64,000 nt of DNA from Streptomyces buecherae (GTDB lineage Bacteria; Actinomycetota; Actinomycetes; Streptomycetales; Streptomycetaceae), in assembly GCF_014295035.1 (NCBI RefSeq), contig NZ_CP060404.1:4186501-4250500 (forward strand), given 5' to 3'. Below, one piece after another: positions 1-8,507 of this stretch. Below the pieces are notes generated by a model. The model searched no databases, was not told the DNA's origin, and saw nothing but the letters and a program-made list of their open reading frames with translations. Within the stretch, counting starts at the first letter, position 1. Each line of letters begins with the position of its first letter. The translations under genes were made by a program, and so were the position numbers.

Positions 1-561
1 CCCTACGCCCGCGCCATGGTCCGCATCTGCAAGGAGGAGTCGTTCCACCAGCGCCAGGGGTACGAACTACTCCTCGCCCTCAGCAAGGGCACCGAGGCCC
101 AGCACGCCATGGCCCAGGACGCCGTCAACCGCTGGTGGTGGCCCTCCCTCATGATGTTCGGCCCCCCGGACGACGAGTCGGCGCACTCCGCCCAGTCCAT
201 GGCCTGGCGGATCAAGCGGCACTCCAACGACGAGCTACGACAGCGCTTCGTCGACATCTGCGTCCCGCAGGCCGAATCCCTCGGGCTCACCCTCCCCGAC
301 CCGGACCTGACCTGGGACGAGGAACGCGGACACTACGCCTTCGGCCCCATCGACTGGGACGAGTTCCGCGAAGTGCTGCGCGGCAACGGACCGTGCAACG
401 AACAGCGCATCAACCAACGCCGCACGGCGCACGAGGAAGGCGCCTGGGTGCGCGAGGCCGCCACCGCCTACGCGGCCAAGCAAGCCGAGCGCAGCAGGCA
501 CGGCTACCGCGCCCCACAAGACCAACAGCAGGGCGACACACAGGAAGAGGACATCGCATGA
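1..561 (+). CDS. paaA: Phenylacetyl-CoA epoxidase subunit PaaA, C-terminal part (5' truncated by window edge)
   Basis: This is the C-terminal 186 residues of the catalytic di-iron oxygenase subunit of the ring 1,2-phenylacetyl-CoA epoxidase, which opens aerobic phenylacetate breakdown. The frame is open from base 1, so the gene begins outside the window. The stretch RICKEESFHQRQGYE near the start carries the Glu/His iron-ligand region of PaaA. The C-terminal WDEFREVLRGNGPCNEQR segment is also typical of the family. Its TGA overlaps the next start (ATGA), the first of four such overlaps linking paaA to paaE. The tail is rich in Gln/Glu/Arg and probably disordered. The identification is firm from the motifs and from the operon order. 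Confidence 0.93.
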   Translation, partial: PYARAMVRICKEESFHQRQGYELLLALSKGTEAQHAMAQDAVNRWWWPSLMMFGPPDDESAHSAQSMAWRIKRHSNDELRQRFVDICVPQAESLGLTLPDPDLTWDEERGHYAFGPIDWDEFREVLRGNGPCNEQRINQRRTAHEEGAWVREAATAYAAKQAERSRHGYRAPQDQQQGDTQEEDIA

Positions 562-845
562 GCTCGGCGGACTGGCCCCTGTGGGAGGTATTCGTGCGCA
601 GCAGGCGCGGCCTGAGCCACACACACGCCGGCAGCCTGCACGCGCCGGACGCCGCCATGGCCCTGCGTAACGCCCGCGACCTGTACACCCGCCGCTCGGA
701 AGGTGTCTCCGTGTGGGTCGTGCCCTCCGCCGAGATCACCGCCTCGTCGCCGGACGAGAAGGACTCGTACTTCGAGCCCGCGGCCGACAAGCCGTACCGC
801 CACCCGACGTTCTACGAGATCCCCGAGGGAGTACGGCACCTATGA
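558..845 (+). CDS. paaB: Phenylacetyl-CoA epoxidase subunit PaaB
   Basis: This 95-residue protein matches the size and composition of PaaB, the small non-catalytic subunit of the phenylacetyl-CoA epoxidase complex. It begins WPLWEVFVRSRRGLSHTHAGS and continues with the DAAMALRNARDLYTRR helix that is characteristic of the family. The ATG overlaps the paaA stop by four bases and its own stop overlaps the paaC start in the same way, so translation is coupled. I chose the ATG at the overlap, although the frame stays open upstream inside paaA, because the family begins here. Confidence 0.93.
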   Translation: MSSADWPLWEVFVRSRRGLSHTHAGSLHAPDAAMALRNARDLYTRRSEGVSVWVVPSAEITASSPDEKDSYFEPAADKPYRHPTFYEIPEGVRHL

Positions 846-1558
846 ACCCCGCACCCGCGAGCGCGGCGCTGGCCCTGGGGGACGACGCCCTGGTCCTCTC
901 GCACCGACTGGGGGAGTGGGCCGGGCACGCCCCCGTCCTCGAAGAGGAACTGGCCCTCGCCAACATCGCCCTCGACCTCCTCGGGCAGGCGCGCGTCCTG
1001 CTCTCCTTGGTCGGCGACGAGGACGAACTCGCCTACCTGCGTGAGGAACGCGCCTTCCGCAACCTCCAGTTGGTCGAGCAGCCGCGCGGCGACTTCGCCC
1101 ACACCATCGCCCGCCAGCTCTACTTCTCCAGCTACCAGCGACTGCTGTACGAGGAGTTGGCGCAGGGCGACACCGCCATCGCCGAACTCGCGTCCAAAGC
1201 GGTCAAGGAAGTCGACTACCACCGCGACCACGCGGAGCACTGGACGCTGCGCCTCGGTGACGGAACAGCCGAAAGCCACCAGCGGATGCAGCAGGCCCTG
1301 GACGCCCTGTGGCGGTACACCGGCGAGGCGTTCGAGCCGATAGAGGGCCTCGCGGTGGACTGGGCGACGCTGCGGGCGCGTTGGACGGACCGCATCACCA
1401 CCGTGCTCCGACAGGCCACGCTCACGCTGCCCAACGGACCGCAGAGCGGCGCGTGGGCCGCCGGCGGTGGGCGACAGGGCGTGCACACCGAGCCCTTCGG
1501 CCGCATGCTGGCCGAGATGCAGCACCTGCACCGCAGTCACCCGGGGGCGACATGGTGA
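842..1558 (+). CDS. paaC: Phenylacetyl-CoA epoxidase subunit PaaC
   Basis: PaaC is the structural subunit that pairs with PaaA in the epoxidase core. The 238-residue product is all-helical and ferritin-like: ALGDDALVLSHRLGEW and the LEEELALANIALDLLGQAR helix near the N terminus, then EVDYHRDHAEHWTLRLGDGT in the middle. The start ATG overlaps the paaB stop, and the C terminus overlaps paaD by seven bases. Length agrees with the family, which is usually 240-250 residues. Confidence 0.93.
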   Translation: MNPAPASAALALGDDALVLSHRLGEWAGHAPVLEEELALANIALDLLGQARVLLSLVGDEDELAYLREERAFRNLQLVEQPRGDFAHTIARQLYFSSYQRLLYEELAQGDTAIAELASKAVKEVDYHRDHAEHWTLRLGDGTAESHQRMQQALDALWRYTGEAFEPIEGLAVDWATLRARWTDRITTVLRQATLTLPNGPQSGAWAAGGGRQGVHTEPFGRMLAEMQHLHRSHPGATW

Positions 1559-2070
1559 CCACCAGCCCCGTGGACGAGACGCCACTGGAGCGGGAACTGC
1601 GCGAAGTCGCCGGTTCCGTCCCCGACCCCGAGCTGCCCGTGCTCAGCCTTGCCGAGCTGGGCGTGCTGCGCGGGCTGCGGGTGACCGGGCCGGGGCGCGT
1701 CGAGGTGGAGCTGACGCCCACGTACACCGGCTGCCCGGCGATCGAGACCATGTCCGCCGACATCGAGCAGGTTCTGCACCAGCACGGTGTGCCCGAGGTC
1801 ACCGTCCGCACGGTCCTCTCGCCGCCCTGGACCACCGACGCCATCAGCGCCGACGGGCGACGCAAGCTCAAGGAGTTCGGCATAGCCCCGCCGCGCACCA
1901 CCGGGCCGGCCACCAGCGGGCCGGTGGCGGTGGACCTGGCCATCCGCTGCCCACACTGCGGCTCGACGCGCACCAGCCTGCTCAGCCGGTTCTCCTCCAC
2001 CGCCTGCAAGGCACTGCGTCGCTGCGAGTCCTGCCTCGAACCCTTCGACCACTTCAAGGAGCTGTCATGA
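1552..2070 (+). CDS. paaD: PaaD, iron-sulfur cluster maturation protein of the epoxidase
   Basis: PaaD belongs to the MIP18/SufT-like (DUF59) family and is thought to help assemble or protect the metal centres of the PaaABCE complex. The 172-residue product has the N-terminal DUF59 domain (VPDPELPVLSLAELGVL, then a TYTGCPAIE motif carrying the conserved Cys). A C-terminal zinc-ribbon-like module has CPHCGS and CESCLEPF cysteine pairs, as expected for PaaD. It overlaps paaC and is overlapped by paaE. A GTG one codon later is an alternative start. Confidence 0.92.
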   Translation: MVTTSPVDETPLERELREVAGSVPDPELPVLSLAELGVLRGLRVTGPGRVEVELTPTYTGCPAIETMSADIEQVLHQHGVPEVTVRTVLSPPWTTDAISADGRRKLKEFGIAPPRTTGPATSGPVAVDLAIRCPHCGSTRTSLLSRFSSTACKALRRCESCLEPFDHFKELS

Positions 2071-3236
2071 GCGGGGCCCGCCACAGCGCCTTCCACCGGC
2101 TGCGTGTGACGGCCACCGAACGGCTCACCGACGACGCCGTAGCGATCACCTTCGCCGTCCCTCCCGACCTGCGAAGCCTCTACCGTTACACCCCCGGGCA
2201 GCACATCACGCTGCGCCGCTTCACCGGCAACACCGAGATACGCCGCACCTACTCAATCTGCTCCCCGGCACTCGACGCGGACGGCCCCACGAGCCTGCGG
2301 GTGGGCGTGCGACTCGTCGAGGGCGGCGAGTTCTCCACGTACGCGCTCAAGGAACTCGTCGCCGGTGACGAGGTGGAGGTGATGGCGCCAGCCGGCCGAT
2401 TCGTCCTCGACGTCGGCCCCGCGCCCCAAACGGAGAGCGCGGAAGACTCACCAGACACGGACGCCGTGGAAGACCAGGACGGCGCGCAACGGACATCGGA
2501 CCGCGTGACCGATGGCGGGCACTACGCGGCCATCGTCGGCGGTAGCGGCATCACTCCCGTGCTGTCCATCGTCGCGACCCTGCTGGCTCGCCGCCCCACC
2601 GCCCGCTTCTGCCTGATACGCAGCGACCGTTCGGCCGCCTCCACGATGTTCCTGGAAGAGGTCGCCGACCTCAAGGACCGCTATCCGGACCGCCTCCAGC
2701 TCGTGCACGCCCTCTCGCGCGAGGAGCAACAGGTCGGCCTGCCGTCGGGCCGCCTCGACCGCGAGCGGCTGACCGACCTCCTCCCCGCGCTGGTACCGGT
2801 GGCCGACGTGGACGGTTGGTTCCTGTGCGGGCCGTACGGGCTCGTACGGGCCGCCGACGCCGCCCTCAGCGAGCTGGGCGTTCCGCGTGCTCGGGTGCAC
2901 CAGGAAATCTTCCACGTGGCAGACGACTCGCTCCCCACCACCAGCAGCGTCGCTCCCGCTCACAGCACGGTGACCGCCACCCTGGACGGCAGGTCGGGCA
3001 CTTGGCCCGCAGGCGGGACGGAATCCCTGCTGGAGACGGTGCTGCGCAACCGGGCCGACGCGCCGTATGCGTGCAAGGGCGGCGTCTGCGGCACCTGCCG
3101 GGCCTTCCTGGTCTCCGGCGAGGTCCACATGGACCGTAACTTCGCGCTCGAAGCGGAGGAGCTGGACGCGGGGTACGTGCTGGCCTGCCAGTCGCACCCG
3201 GTCAGCGAACAGGTGGAACTCGACTTCGACCGCTGA
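2067..3236 (+). CDS. paaE: Phenylacetyl-CoA epoxidase reductase subunit PaaE
   Basis: PaaE passes electrons from NADPH through FAD and a [2Fe-2S] cluster to the PaaAC di-iron site. In the 389-residue protein the FAD-binding region (YTPGQHITLR, then RRTYSICS) comes first. The NADPH-binding region follows (GGSGITPVLSI, then WFLCGPYG), and the C-terminal plant-type ferredoxin domain has the cluster ligands CKGGVCGTC plus a distal Cys in YVLACQSHP. An acidic linker of roughly 25 residues (TESAEDSPDTDAVEDQDG) sits between the FAD and NADPH parts and is longer than I would expect. This is the last gene of the coupled operon. Confidence 0.93.
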   Translation: MSGARHSAFHRLRVTATERLTDDAVAITFAVPPDLRSLYRYTPGQHITLRRFTGNTEIRRTYSICSPALDADGPTSLRVGVRLVEGGEFSTYALKELVAGDEVEVMAPAGRFVLDVGPAPQTESAEDSPDTDAVEDQDGAQRTSDRVTDGGHYAAIVGGSGITPVLSIVATLLARRPTARFCLIRSDRSAASTMFLEEVADLKDRYPDRLQLVHALSREEQQVGLPSGRLDRERLTDLLPALVPVADVDGWFLCGPYGLVRAADAALSELGVPRARVHQEIFHVADDSLPTTSSVAPAHSTVTATLDGRSGTWPAGGTESLLETVLRNRADAPYACKGGVCGTCRAFLVSGEVHMDRNFALEAEELDAGYVLACQSHPVSEQVELDFDR

Positions 3237-3413
3237 GCAGCCGATGTCAGTTCCGTCGGTAGGAGCCTGGCGGTAGGGGCCCTGGTGGGAGGAGCCCGTC
3301 GGTGCGGCCCACCGGTAGGGCCCGGCGGCCCGGCGATACGGCAGTCTTCCGGCCGCCCGCGGCGGCCCCGGAGCCAAGGCCGTAGCAGCACCGAGACCGT
3401 AGCGACGGTGACC

Positions 3414-3454
3414 ACCACGACGGCCGGGCGGCAACGCCCGGCCGTCCGTCGTGG
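3414..3454. terminator. Stem-loop between convergent paaE and rhodanese genes
   Basis: A perfect 10-bp stem CGGCCGGGCG/CGCCCGGCCG with a GCAA tetraloop is extended after a short bulge by CCACGAC/GTCGTGG. It lies between two convergent genes, so it can serve as a bidirectional terminator. It has no U-tract, as is common in Streptomyces. Confidence 0.7.
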
Positions 3455-3467
3455 GCTGGTTCAGGCG

Positions 3468-3815
3468 TTACAGCACCGACGCGGGCTGCCCGCCCTCGCT
3501 CACCATCGGGCGCCCCGCCGCATGCCAGGCCAGCATGCCGCCGCCGACGTTGACCGCGTCCAGGCCCTGCGCCATCAGGTACTGCGCCACCTGCGCGGAC
3601 CGTCCGCCCACACGACACACGACGTGCACCCTGCGACCATCGGCGACCACCTCGGTCAGTTCACCGAACCGGGCCACGATCTCGCTCATGGGCACGTGCA
3701 GCGCTCCCTCGACGTGCCCCGCCGCCCACTCGTCGTTCTCACGGACATCCAGCAGGAAACCGTCAGCCGGTACCGCCGCGGCCTCCACCTCGGGCAGCTG
3801 GGCAAACGCCATCAA
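3468..3815 (-). CDS. Single-domain rhodanese-like protein
   Basis: The 115-residue product is one rhodanese domain: FLLDVRENDEWAAGHVEGALHVPMSE near the N terminus, and the active-site loop CRVGGRS, whose Cys would carry the persulfide. The C-terminal GGMLAWHAAGRPM is the usual end of the fold. Such proteins act in sulfur transfer or detoxification; the substrate cannot be read from the sequence. It stands alone, convergent with paaE. A second Met immediately after the first is an equally good start. Confidence 0.9.
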   Translation of the reverse strand: MMAFAQLPEVEAAAVPADGFLLDVRENDEWAAGHVEGALHVPMSEIVARFGELTEVVADGRRVHVVCRVGGRSAQVAQYLMAQGLDAVNVGGGMLAWHAAGRPMVSEGGQPASVL

Positions 3816-3964
3816 GGCACCTCTTCTTCGCTCGGTCTTCTTCGGAACTCATCCGGTCTTCCCCCACTCAATCTTGCAGGCCCGCGACACCCCAAACCGA
3901 CCAGGAACCGCCTGTCCCTCGCCCAGCCTCCGCCCACCGCGGCCCGCAACCGACGAGCGCCCAA

Positions 3965-4011
3965 GCCCGACGCCAGGCACGAGACCAACGGCCTCGTGCC
4001 TGGCGTCGGGC
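3965..4011 (-). terminator. 19-bp perfect inverted repeat downstream of the J-domain gene
   Basis: Arms at 3965-3983 and 3993-4011 are perfectly complementary around a 9-base loop. The position, between the end of the J-domain gene and the start of the rhodanese gene, fits a factor-independent terminator for leftward transcription. Confidence 0.75.
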
Positions 4012-4251
4012 CGGTGAGCTGCCGGTGGGCTGGGGGCGGCCCTGGGGCTTGCGAGGGTGATTCGGGGGGCGTGGCGGTTCGATCGGGCTTGAGGCTCATG
4101 ATGAGCGCGGGCACGTGGGTAACCGACGGGCCTGGGGCGGCGGGGGGGGGTGGGGCCAGCTCACGAGGTCCGGGCTACGGTCTTCTTACGGACTCCGGGG
4201 GGGCTCCCCCACCCCCCTCCCTCCCCTCCCCCTCCTCCGCCCCCAGCCCCA

Positions 4252-4293
4252 CCCGCTCCCGCTCCCGCACCCGCACCCGCACCCGCACCCGCC
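4252..4293. repeat. CCCGCA hexamer tandem repeat in a pyrimidine-rich gene-free stretch
   Basis: Seven hexamers in a row read CCCGCT twice, CCCGCA four times and CCCGCC once. They sit in an extremely C-rich gene-free interval (3816-4437), where I see no coding gene apart from the inverted repeat at 3965-4011. The opposite strand is G-rich and could form quadruplex structures. Confidence 0.7.
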
Positions 4294-4437
4294 CAAAGCA
4301 CACCCCACCGCCCCGGCCCCGCCGCGCGCGCCCCCCTCCGCCCAGCCCGGCACGCCCGACCAGCAGCCCGCCTCACGCACGCGCGCCCGCCCGACCGACC
4401 GCCCACCCGACGCGTTCGCCCCGACTCCGGTCGCCTG

Positions 4438-5283
4438 CTAGCCGAGCAGTTCCGCGAGCTGGGCCTCGCGCTCGGCGACCTGGGCGAGCAGTTGCTCGGC
4501 GATCTCTTCGAGCAGGCCGTCCGGGTCGTCCTGGGCCATCTTGATCATGGCGCCGATGGCGCTGGACTCCAGCTCCTCCGCCATGGTCGCCAGCAGTTCC
4601 TTCCGTGCGGCGAGCCACTCCAGCCGCGCGTAGAGCTCCTCGCTGCGGCTGGGCCACTGCGGCTCGGGGGGCGGGCCGGCCTCCCACTCCGCGGCGAGTT
4701 CGAGTAGCTCCTCGGTGTTTCCGTCCGCGTAGGCGGCGTTGACCCGGACGAGGAACGCCTCCCGGCGCTCTCGTTCGGCGTCCTCGCGGGCCAGGTCGGG
4801 GTGGGCCTTGCGGACCAGGTCGCGGAAGACGCGGCGGGCCTCGTCACTGGGCCGGACCCGGGGCGGGGGCTTGACCGAGCGTTCGGTGAGCATCGACTGG
4901 GCCTCGGGCGAGATCCCGTCGGAGTCCATCCAGCCCTGGAACAGCTCCTCCACCTGCGGCATGGGCAGCACCAGCGAACGTGCCTCCCGCGCCCGGCGCA
5001 GGTCTTCCTCGTCGCCCGACCGCGCCGCGATCGCTTCCGCGATCAGGGCGTCGAGTTCGTCCAGCCGCGTGTACATGGGGCCCAGACGCTGGTGGTGCAG
5101 CCGGGAGAAGTTCTCCACCTCGACCCGGAAGGTCTCCAACGCGATTTCGAACTCGATCAACGCCTGCTCGGCGGCCCGCACCGCGCGCTCTAGCCGTTCC
5201 TCGGGGCGTGGCGGGGCCCCCGGCGCGGAGTCTGCCTGCTGCTGGCGCGCTTCCTCGTTCGTCTGCGCTTCGGGGTTCGTCAC
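4438..5283 (-). CDS. J-domain protein with coiled-coil N-terminal half
   Basis: The 281-residue product has a Gln/Glu-rich start and then a long helical coiled-coil region (about residues 28-125). A J-like module follows at RRVFRDLVRKAHPDLA, with the HPD tripeptide that stimulates Hsp70 ATPase, and continues through FLVRVNAAYADGNTEELLELA. There is no Gly/Phe region and no zinc-finger, so this is not DnaJ itself. A second helical region ends the protein. A DnaK co-chaperone or scaffold role is inferred from the HPD motif alone. The gene is transcribed leftward with a strong inverted repeat downstream. Confidence 0.8.
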   Translation of the reverse strand: MTNPEAQTNEEARQQQADSAPGAPPRPEERLERAVRAAEQALIEFEIALETFRVEVENFSRLHHQRLGPMYTRLDELDALIAEAIAARSGDEEDLRRAREARSLVLPMPQVEELFQGWMDSDGISPEAQSMLTERSVKPPPRVRPSDEARRVFRDLVRKAHPDLAREDAERERREAFLVRVNAAYADGNTEELLELAAEWEAGPPPEPQWPSRSEELYARLEWLAARKELLATMAEELESSAIGAMIKMAQDDPDGLLEEIAEQLLAQVAEREAQLAELLG

Positions 5284-5327
5284 GCAGCCAGCCTACGGGC
5301 CGCCTCGCCAGCCCCGCCGCGTCCGGT

Positions 5328-6974
5328 TCACACGCCGAGTTCGGCCGCTATTCGCCCGGCCCGCACGGCGGTGACCAGGTGCGCGTGGTCGGCCTCGGTG
5401 CGGTCCGCGTAGGCCGTCGCGAACTCCGCCATCGCCTCGTCCAACTTCTCTCCCTTGCCGCAGTAGCCACCGATGACGCGCGGGTCCGCGCTGTGTGAGT
5501 GGGCCCGCGCCAGCAGCGCGCCCGTCATCCGGGCGTAGTCGTCGATCTGGTCCACGGCCAGGGCCGCTGGGTCCACGCTTCCCTTGCGGTTGCGGAACTG
5601 CCGCACCTGGTACGGCCGTCCGGCCACCGTCGTCCAGCCCAGCAACTGGTCGCTGACCACCTGTATCCGCTTCTGCCCGAGCACCACGCGCCTGCCCTCG
5701 TGCTGCTCGGTCGCGGGCGCGGACGCCGCGCTCCAGCGCGAGTCCAAGGAGATCTTGCTCACATGGGGGAGTAGCGCGGAGGGCCTGGCCTCCTTCACCT
5801 GGAGCACCAGCGGCTCGCCCCGGTGGTCGAGCAGCAGCACCACGTACGAGCGAGTGCCGACGCTGCCGGTGCCGACCACGCGGAAGGCCACGTCGTGCAC
5901 CGCGTACCGGGCCAGCAGCGGCAGCCGGTCCTCCGGCAGGGTGCGCAGGTAGTCCCCGAGCGCCAGGGTCACTGCCGCGGCCTCCTCGTCGGGCACCCGG
6001 CGCAGGACCGGCGGGGCGTCCACGAAGCGTCGTCCGCCGTCGGGCGTGGCCTCGGTCGAGCGGGCCGCGAAGCGCGCGCTGGTGTTGCGCCGGGCCTTCT
6101 CCGAGACCCGTTCCAACGTGCCGAGCAGATCCTTCGCGTCCGTGTGGGAGACGAGTTCCTCGTCGGCTATGGCGTTCCACGCCTCGGCGGTCGGCAGTTT
6201 GGCCAGCAGTCGCATGGTGCGGCGGTAGGCGCCCGCCGCGTCCCGGGCCGCCGCGCGGCACACGTCCTCGTCCGCGCCGGCCTCGCGCCCCGCGAGCACC
6301 AGCGAGGCCGCGAGTCGCTTGAGGTCCCACTCCCAGGGCCCGTACACGGTCTCGTCGAAGTCGTTGAGGTCCATGACCAGCCGCCCGCGGGCGTCCCCGT
6401 ACAGGCCGAAGTTGGCCGCGTGCGCGTCCCCGCACAACTGCGCCCCGATGCCCGTCGTGGGCCCGCAGGCCAGGTCGTGGGCCATCAGGCCGGCCGTGCC
6501 GCGCAGGAAGGCGAACGGGGAGGCCGCCATGCGGCCGACGCGGATGGGGACCAGTTCGGCCAGCCGCCCGGCGTTGGACTCGCGGACGGCGGTGACGGCG
6601 TCGGGGCGCTGGCCATCGGGCTCGAAGCGGGCGTGCGCGTGGCGCGGCATCCGCTCCCGCAGCGCCTTCCCCTCGCGCTTGCCGAGGCCGGTCCCGTCGC
6701 GCCGGGCGAAGCCCGGCACGTGCGGCACCCGCTCCCCGTACGCCACGCGCTCCGCGCCCGCCGGCCCTGTGTCACCCGGCAGCCCGCCCGGCGCCCCGCC
6801 ACCGTCCGCCGCCCCGGACACCATCACCCCAGACGCATCAGGCACATGAGGCGAGACCGCGTCGGCCACCACCACGCCAGACGGAACCACCCCAGGCACG
6901 CCCGCGTCAGGCACGTCCACGTCAGACACGCCCGCGTCCGTCACGACCGCGTCAGAACCGCTCTCGGCAGCCAC
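5328..6974 (-). CDS. DUF2252 family protein
   Basis: The 548-residue product carries the DUF2252 hallmarks. These are GKREGKALRERMPRHAHARF at the start of the domain, a kinase-like core LCGDAHAANFGLYGD with DLNDFDETVYGPWEWDLKRLAASL, and RQFRNRKGSVD near the C terminus. The HxN...DxND pattern resembles the catalytic loop of aminoglycoside-phosphotransferase-like folds, but the substrate is unknown. I chose the GTG at 6974 because GGGGAGGT lies eight bases upstream. The open frame continues further, but that part would run into the divergent MarR promoter. The first 70 or so residues are Val/Asp/Pro-rich and repetitive, probably disordered. Confidence 0.85.
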   Translation of the reverse strand: MAAESGSDAVVTDAGVSDVDVPDAGVPGVVPSGVVVADAVSPHVPDASGVMVSGAADGGGAPGGLPGDTGPAGAERVAYGERVPHVPGFARRDGTGLGKREGKALRERMPRHAHARFEPDGQRPDAVTAVRESNAGRLAELVPIRVGRMAASPFAFLRGTAGLMAHDLACGPTTGIGAQLCGDAHAANFGLYGDARGRLVMDLNDFDETVYGPWEWDLKRLAASLVLAGREAGADEDVCRAAARDAAGAYRRTMRLLAKLPTAEAWNAIADEELVSHTDAKDLLGTLERVSEKARRNTSARFAARSTEATPDGGRRFVDAPPVLRRVPDEEAAAVTLALGDYLRTLPEDRLPLLARYAVHDVAFRVVGTGSVGTRSYVVLLLDHRGEPLVLQVKEARPSALLPHVSKISLDSRWSAASAPATEQHEGRRVVLGQKRIQVVSDQLLGWTTVAGRPYQVRQFRNRKGSVDPAALAVDQIDDYARMTGALLARAHSHSADPRVIGGYCGKGEKLDEAMAEFATAYADRTEADHAHLVTAVRAGRIAAELGV

Positions 6975-7060
6975 CGCTTCGACCTCCCCAACCCCGTCGC
7001 GCACCCGGTTCGGTGCGTGTGAGGGAACGGTACCTACACGGCGGGAGGTCGGCGGCGGCC

Positions 7061-7178
7061 TGTGGATAACCTCGTGAGGTCGCGCTCGGCAAGGCCACGT
7101 TCGAGTGGCCGCCAACACCAGAGGGTCGCCCTGACCAGCGGGAACGTCGCGCCGGGCAGTACGCCCTACTGTGGACAG
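7061..7178. promoter_or_regulatory. Divergent promoter region with two DnaA-box-like nonamers
   Basis: TGTGGATAA at 7061-7069 is a perfect reverse-oriented TTATCCACA DnaA box, and TGTGGACAG at 7170-7178 differs by one base from TTGTCCACA. Both lie between the divergent DUF2252 and MarR genes. DnaA binding is possible but inferred only from the boxes. Confidence 0.4.
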
Positions 7179-7222
7179 TGCCTTGTCGCAAGGAAACCGC
7201 AACCGGGAGGACGAGGAGCAGC

Positions 7223-7657
7223 GTGGTGGACCGAGACGCCTCCGTGGAGACCATTCGGCGCGAGATGACCACCTTCGCCCGGCGAGCCCGCGCCGTGGCC
7301 GCCCGCATTCACCCCGAGCTGTCGTTGGTCTCCTTCACCCTGCTCGCGCACCTGGAGGACTCGGACGGCTGCCGCGCCACCGATCTCGCGGCCCACTACC
7401 TCCTGGACAAGTCCACCGTCAGCCGCCAGATCTCCGCCCTGGAGCGGCTCGGATACGTCGAGCGCCGCACGGACCCCGCCGACCACCGGGTGCAGGTCCT
7501 GCACCTCACCGCGTCCGGTACCGAGGTCCTCCGTGGCGTGACGGCCAGCCGCCGGGCCCTCATGCGCCGCCGCCTCGCGGACTGGGACGTCGCCGACCTC
7601 GAACAGTTCGCGACGTACCTGCGCCGCTACAACGCGACGAGCGACCCCCTCGGCTGA
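7223..7657 (+). CDS. MarR family transcriptional regulator
   Basis: The product of about 144 residues is a winged-helix MarR protein. A helical dimerisation segment is followed by the recognition region RATDLAAHYLLDKSTVSRQISALERLGYVERR and the wing DPADHRVQVLHLT. Such proteins repress neighbouring genes and are released by small phenolic or oxidised ligands. Two GTG codons in tandem (7223 and 7226) follow GAGGAG; the second has the better spacing. It is divergent from the DUF2252 gene, so autoregulation and control of that gene from the shared region are likely. Confidence 0.9.
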   Translation: MVDRDASVETIRREMTTFARRARAVAARIHPELSLVSFTLLAHLEDSDGCRATDLAAHYLLDKSTVSRQISALERLGYVERRTDPADHRVQVLHLTASGTEVLRGVTASRRALMRRRLADWDVADLEQFATYLRRYNATSDPLG

Positions 7658-7871
7658 GCCAGCCCCCCGCCCCACCAGCCGAACAGCACCGCAACCCACT
7701 CCCATCAGACCCGAAGCCCGCGCACGCCCACATACGCCCCTAGCACGTCGCCCGCGTCTGGCTGCCCCGTCCACGCGCGTACGCGACCCGCCGCCCACGC
7801 CCGCTCGCCTCCCGCCGCACACCCGCCCACGTCCGCACGAAACGCGCGCCCGCGCCACGCCGGCGCGTCGT

Positions 7872-7987
7872 CTCACGCCCGCACCACGCTCACGTGCGCA
7901 CCACACTTCACGCGCGCACCACACTCACGCACACATCACACTCCACGTACGCACCACACTTCACGTACGAACCACGCTTCACGTGCG
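7872..7987. repeat. Degenerate ~18-bp tandem repeat (TCACGTRCGCACCACACT-like)
   Basis: About six imperfect copies of an 18-bp unit, consensus near TCACGTACGCACCACACT, run up to and slightly into the 3' end of the HxlR gene. The rest of the gene-free stretch 7658-7978 is C-rich with no coding signal that I can see. Confidence 0.65.
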
Positions 7988-8341
7988 GAAGCGATCAGGG
8001 CACTGGCCGCCGTCCGGCAGGTACGTCTCGGCCCAGGCGCCGAGGGCCTTGAGGGCGGGTTCCATGGCCTCGCCGCCCTCGGTGAGGCGGTAGAAGACCC
8101 GCAGCGGCGGGCCGGGGTCCACCTCGCGGGAGACCAGGCCGACGGCGGCCAGCTCGGAGAGCCGGTCGGAGAGCATGCGCTCGCTGATCCCGGGGATGGC
8201 CCGGCGCAACTCGGCGAAGTTGCCCCCGCCGTTCGTCAACGTGGCCACGATCAGGCCGGTCCAGCGCTTACCGAACAGCCCGAAGACGCGCGTCACGCCG
8301 GCATCGGCCTGCTTGCAGCTGTGTTCGGTCGCGTCCGTCAT
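7979..8341 (-). CDS. HxlR family winged-helix regulator
   Basis: The 120-residue product has the HxlR fold: an N-terminal Cys (EHSCKQADAG), the helix FGLFGKRWTGLIVATL, the recognition segment NFAELRRAIPGISERMLSDRLSELAAVGLVSR, and the wing PPLRVFYRLTEGGEAM. HxlR-type regulators such as YodB and QorR use the N-terminal Cys to sense quinones, diamide or aldehydes, and they often control azoreductases or quinone reductases. That fits the divergent azoreductase gene here. The shared intergenic region holds a candidate operator at 8368-8390. Confidence 0.92.
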   Translation of the reverse strand: MTDATEHSCKQADAGVTRVFGLFGKRWTGLIVATLTNGGGNFAELRRAIPGISERMLSDRLSELAAVGLVSREVDPGPPLRVFYRLTEGGEAMEPALKALGAWAETYLPDGGQCPDRFRT

Positions 8342-8367
8342 GACCTCAGGGTACCGCCCAACCCTTC

Positions 8368-8390
8368 GCAGCTATAAAAAAGTAAGCTGC
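8368..8390. promoter_or_regulatory. Candidate HxlR operator: GCAGCT-N11-AGCTGC
   Basis: A perfect 6-bp inverted repeat flanks an unusually A-rich 11-base centre (ATAAAAAAGTA) in the divergent promoter between the HxlR regulator and the azoreductase. Position, symmetry and AT-richness in a very GC-rich genome suggest a regulator site overlapping the promoters. Confidence 0.55.
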
Positions 8391-8507
8391 TGTGTTATCA
8401 ATAGGTACGCACGGAAGTTCAGCCACAGGCAGCGCCGTGCGACGTCGGCAGCGCCGGCCACCTCACCCCTTGTCACGCCCGAGACGTACGAATTCCGGAG
8501 GCACGCC

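Noticed and set aside
1..3236. paa operon considered as a recently acquired island
   Set aside because: Composition and codon use match the surroundings, and paa genes are common in Streptomyces chromosomes; nothing mobile is adjacent.
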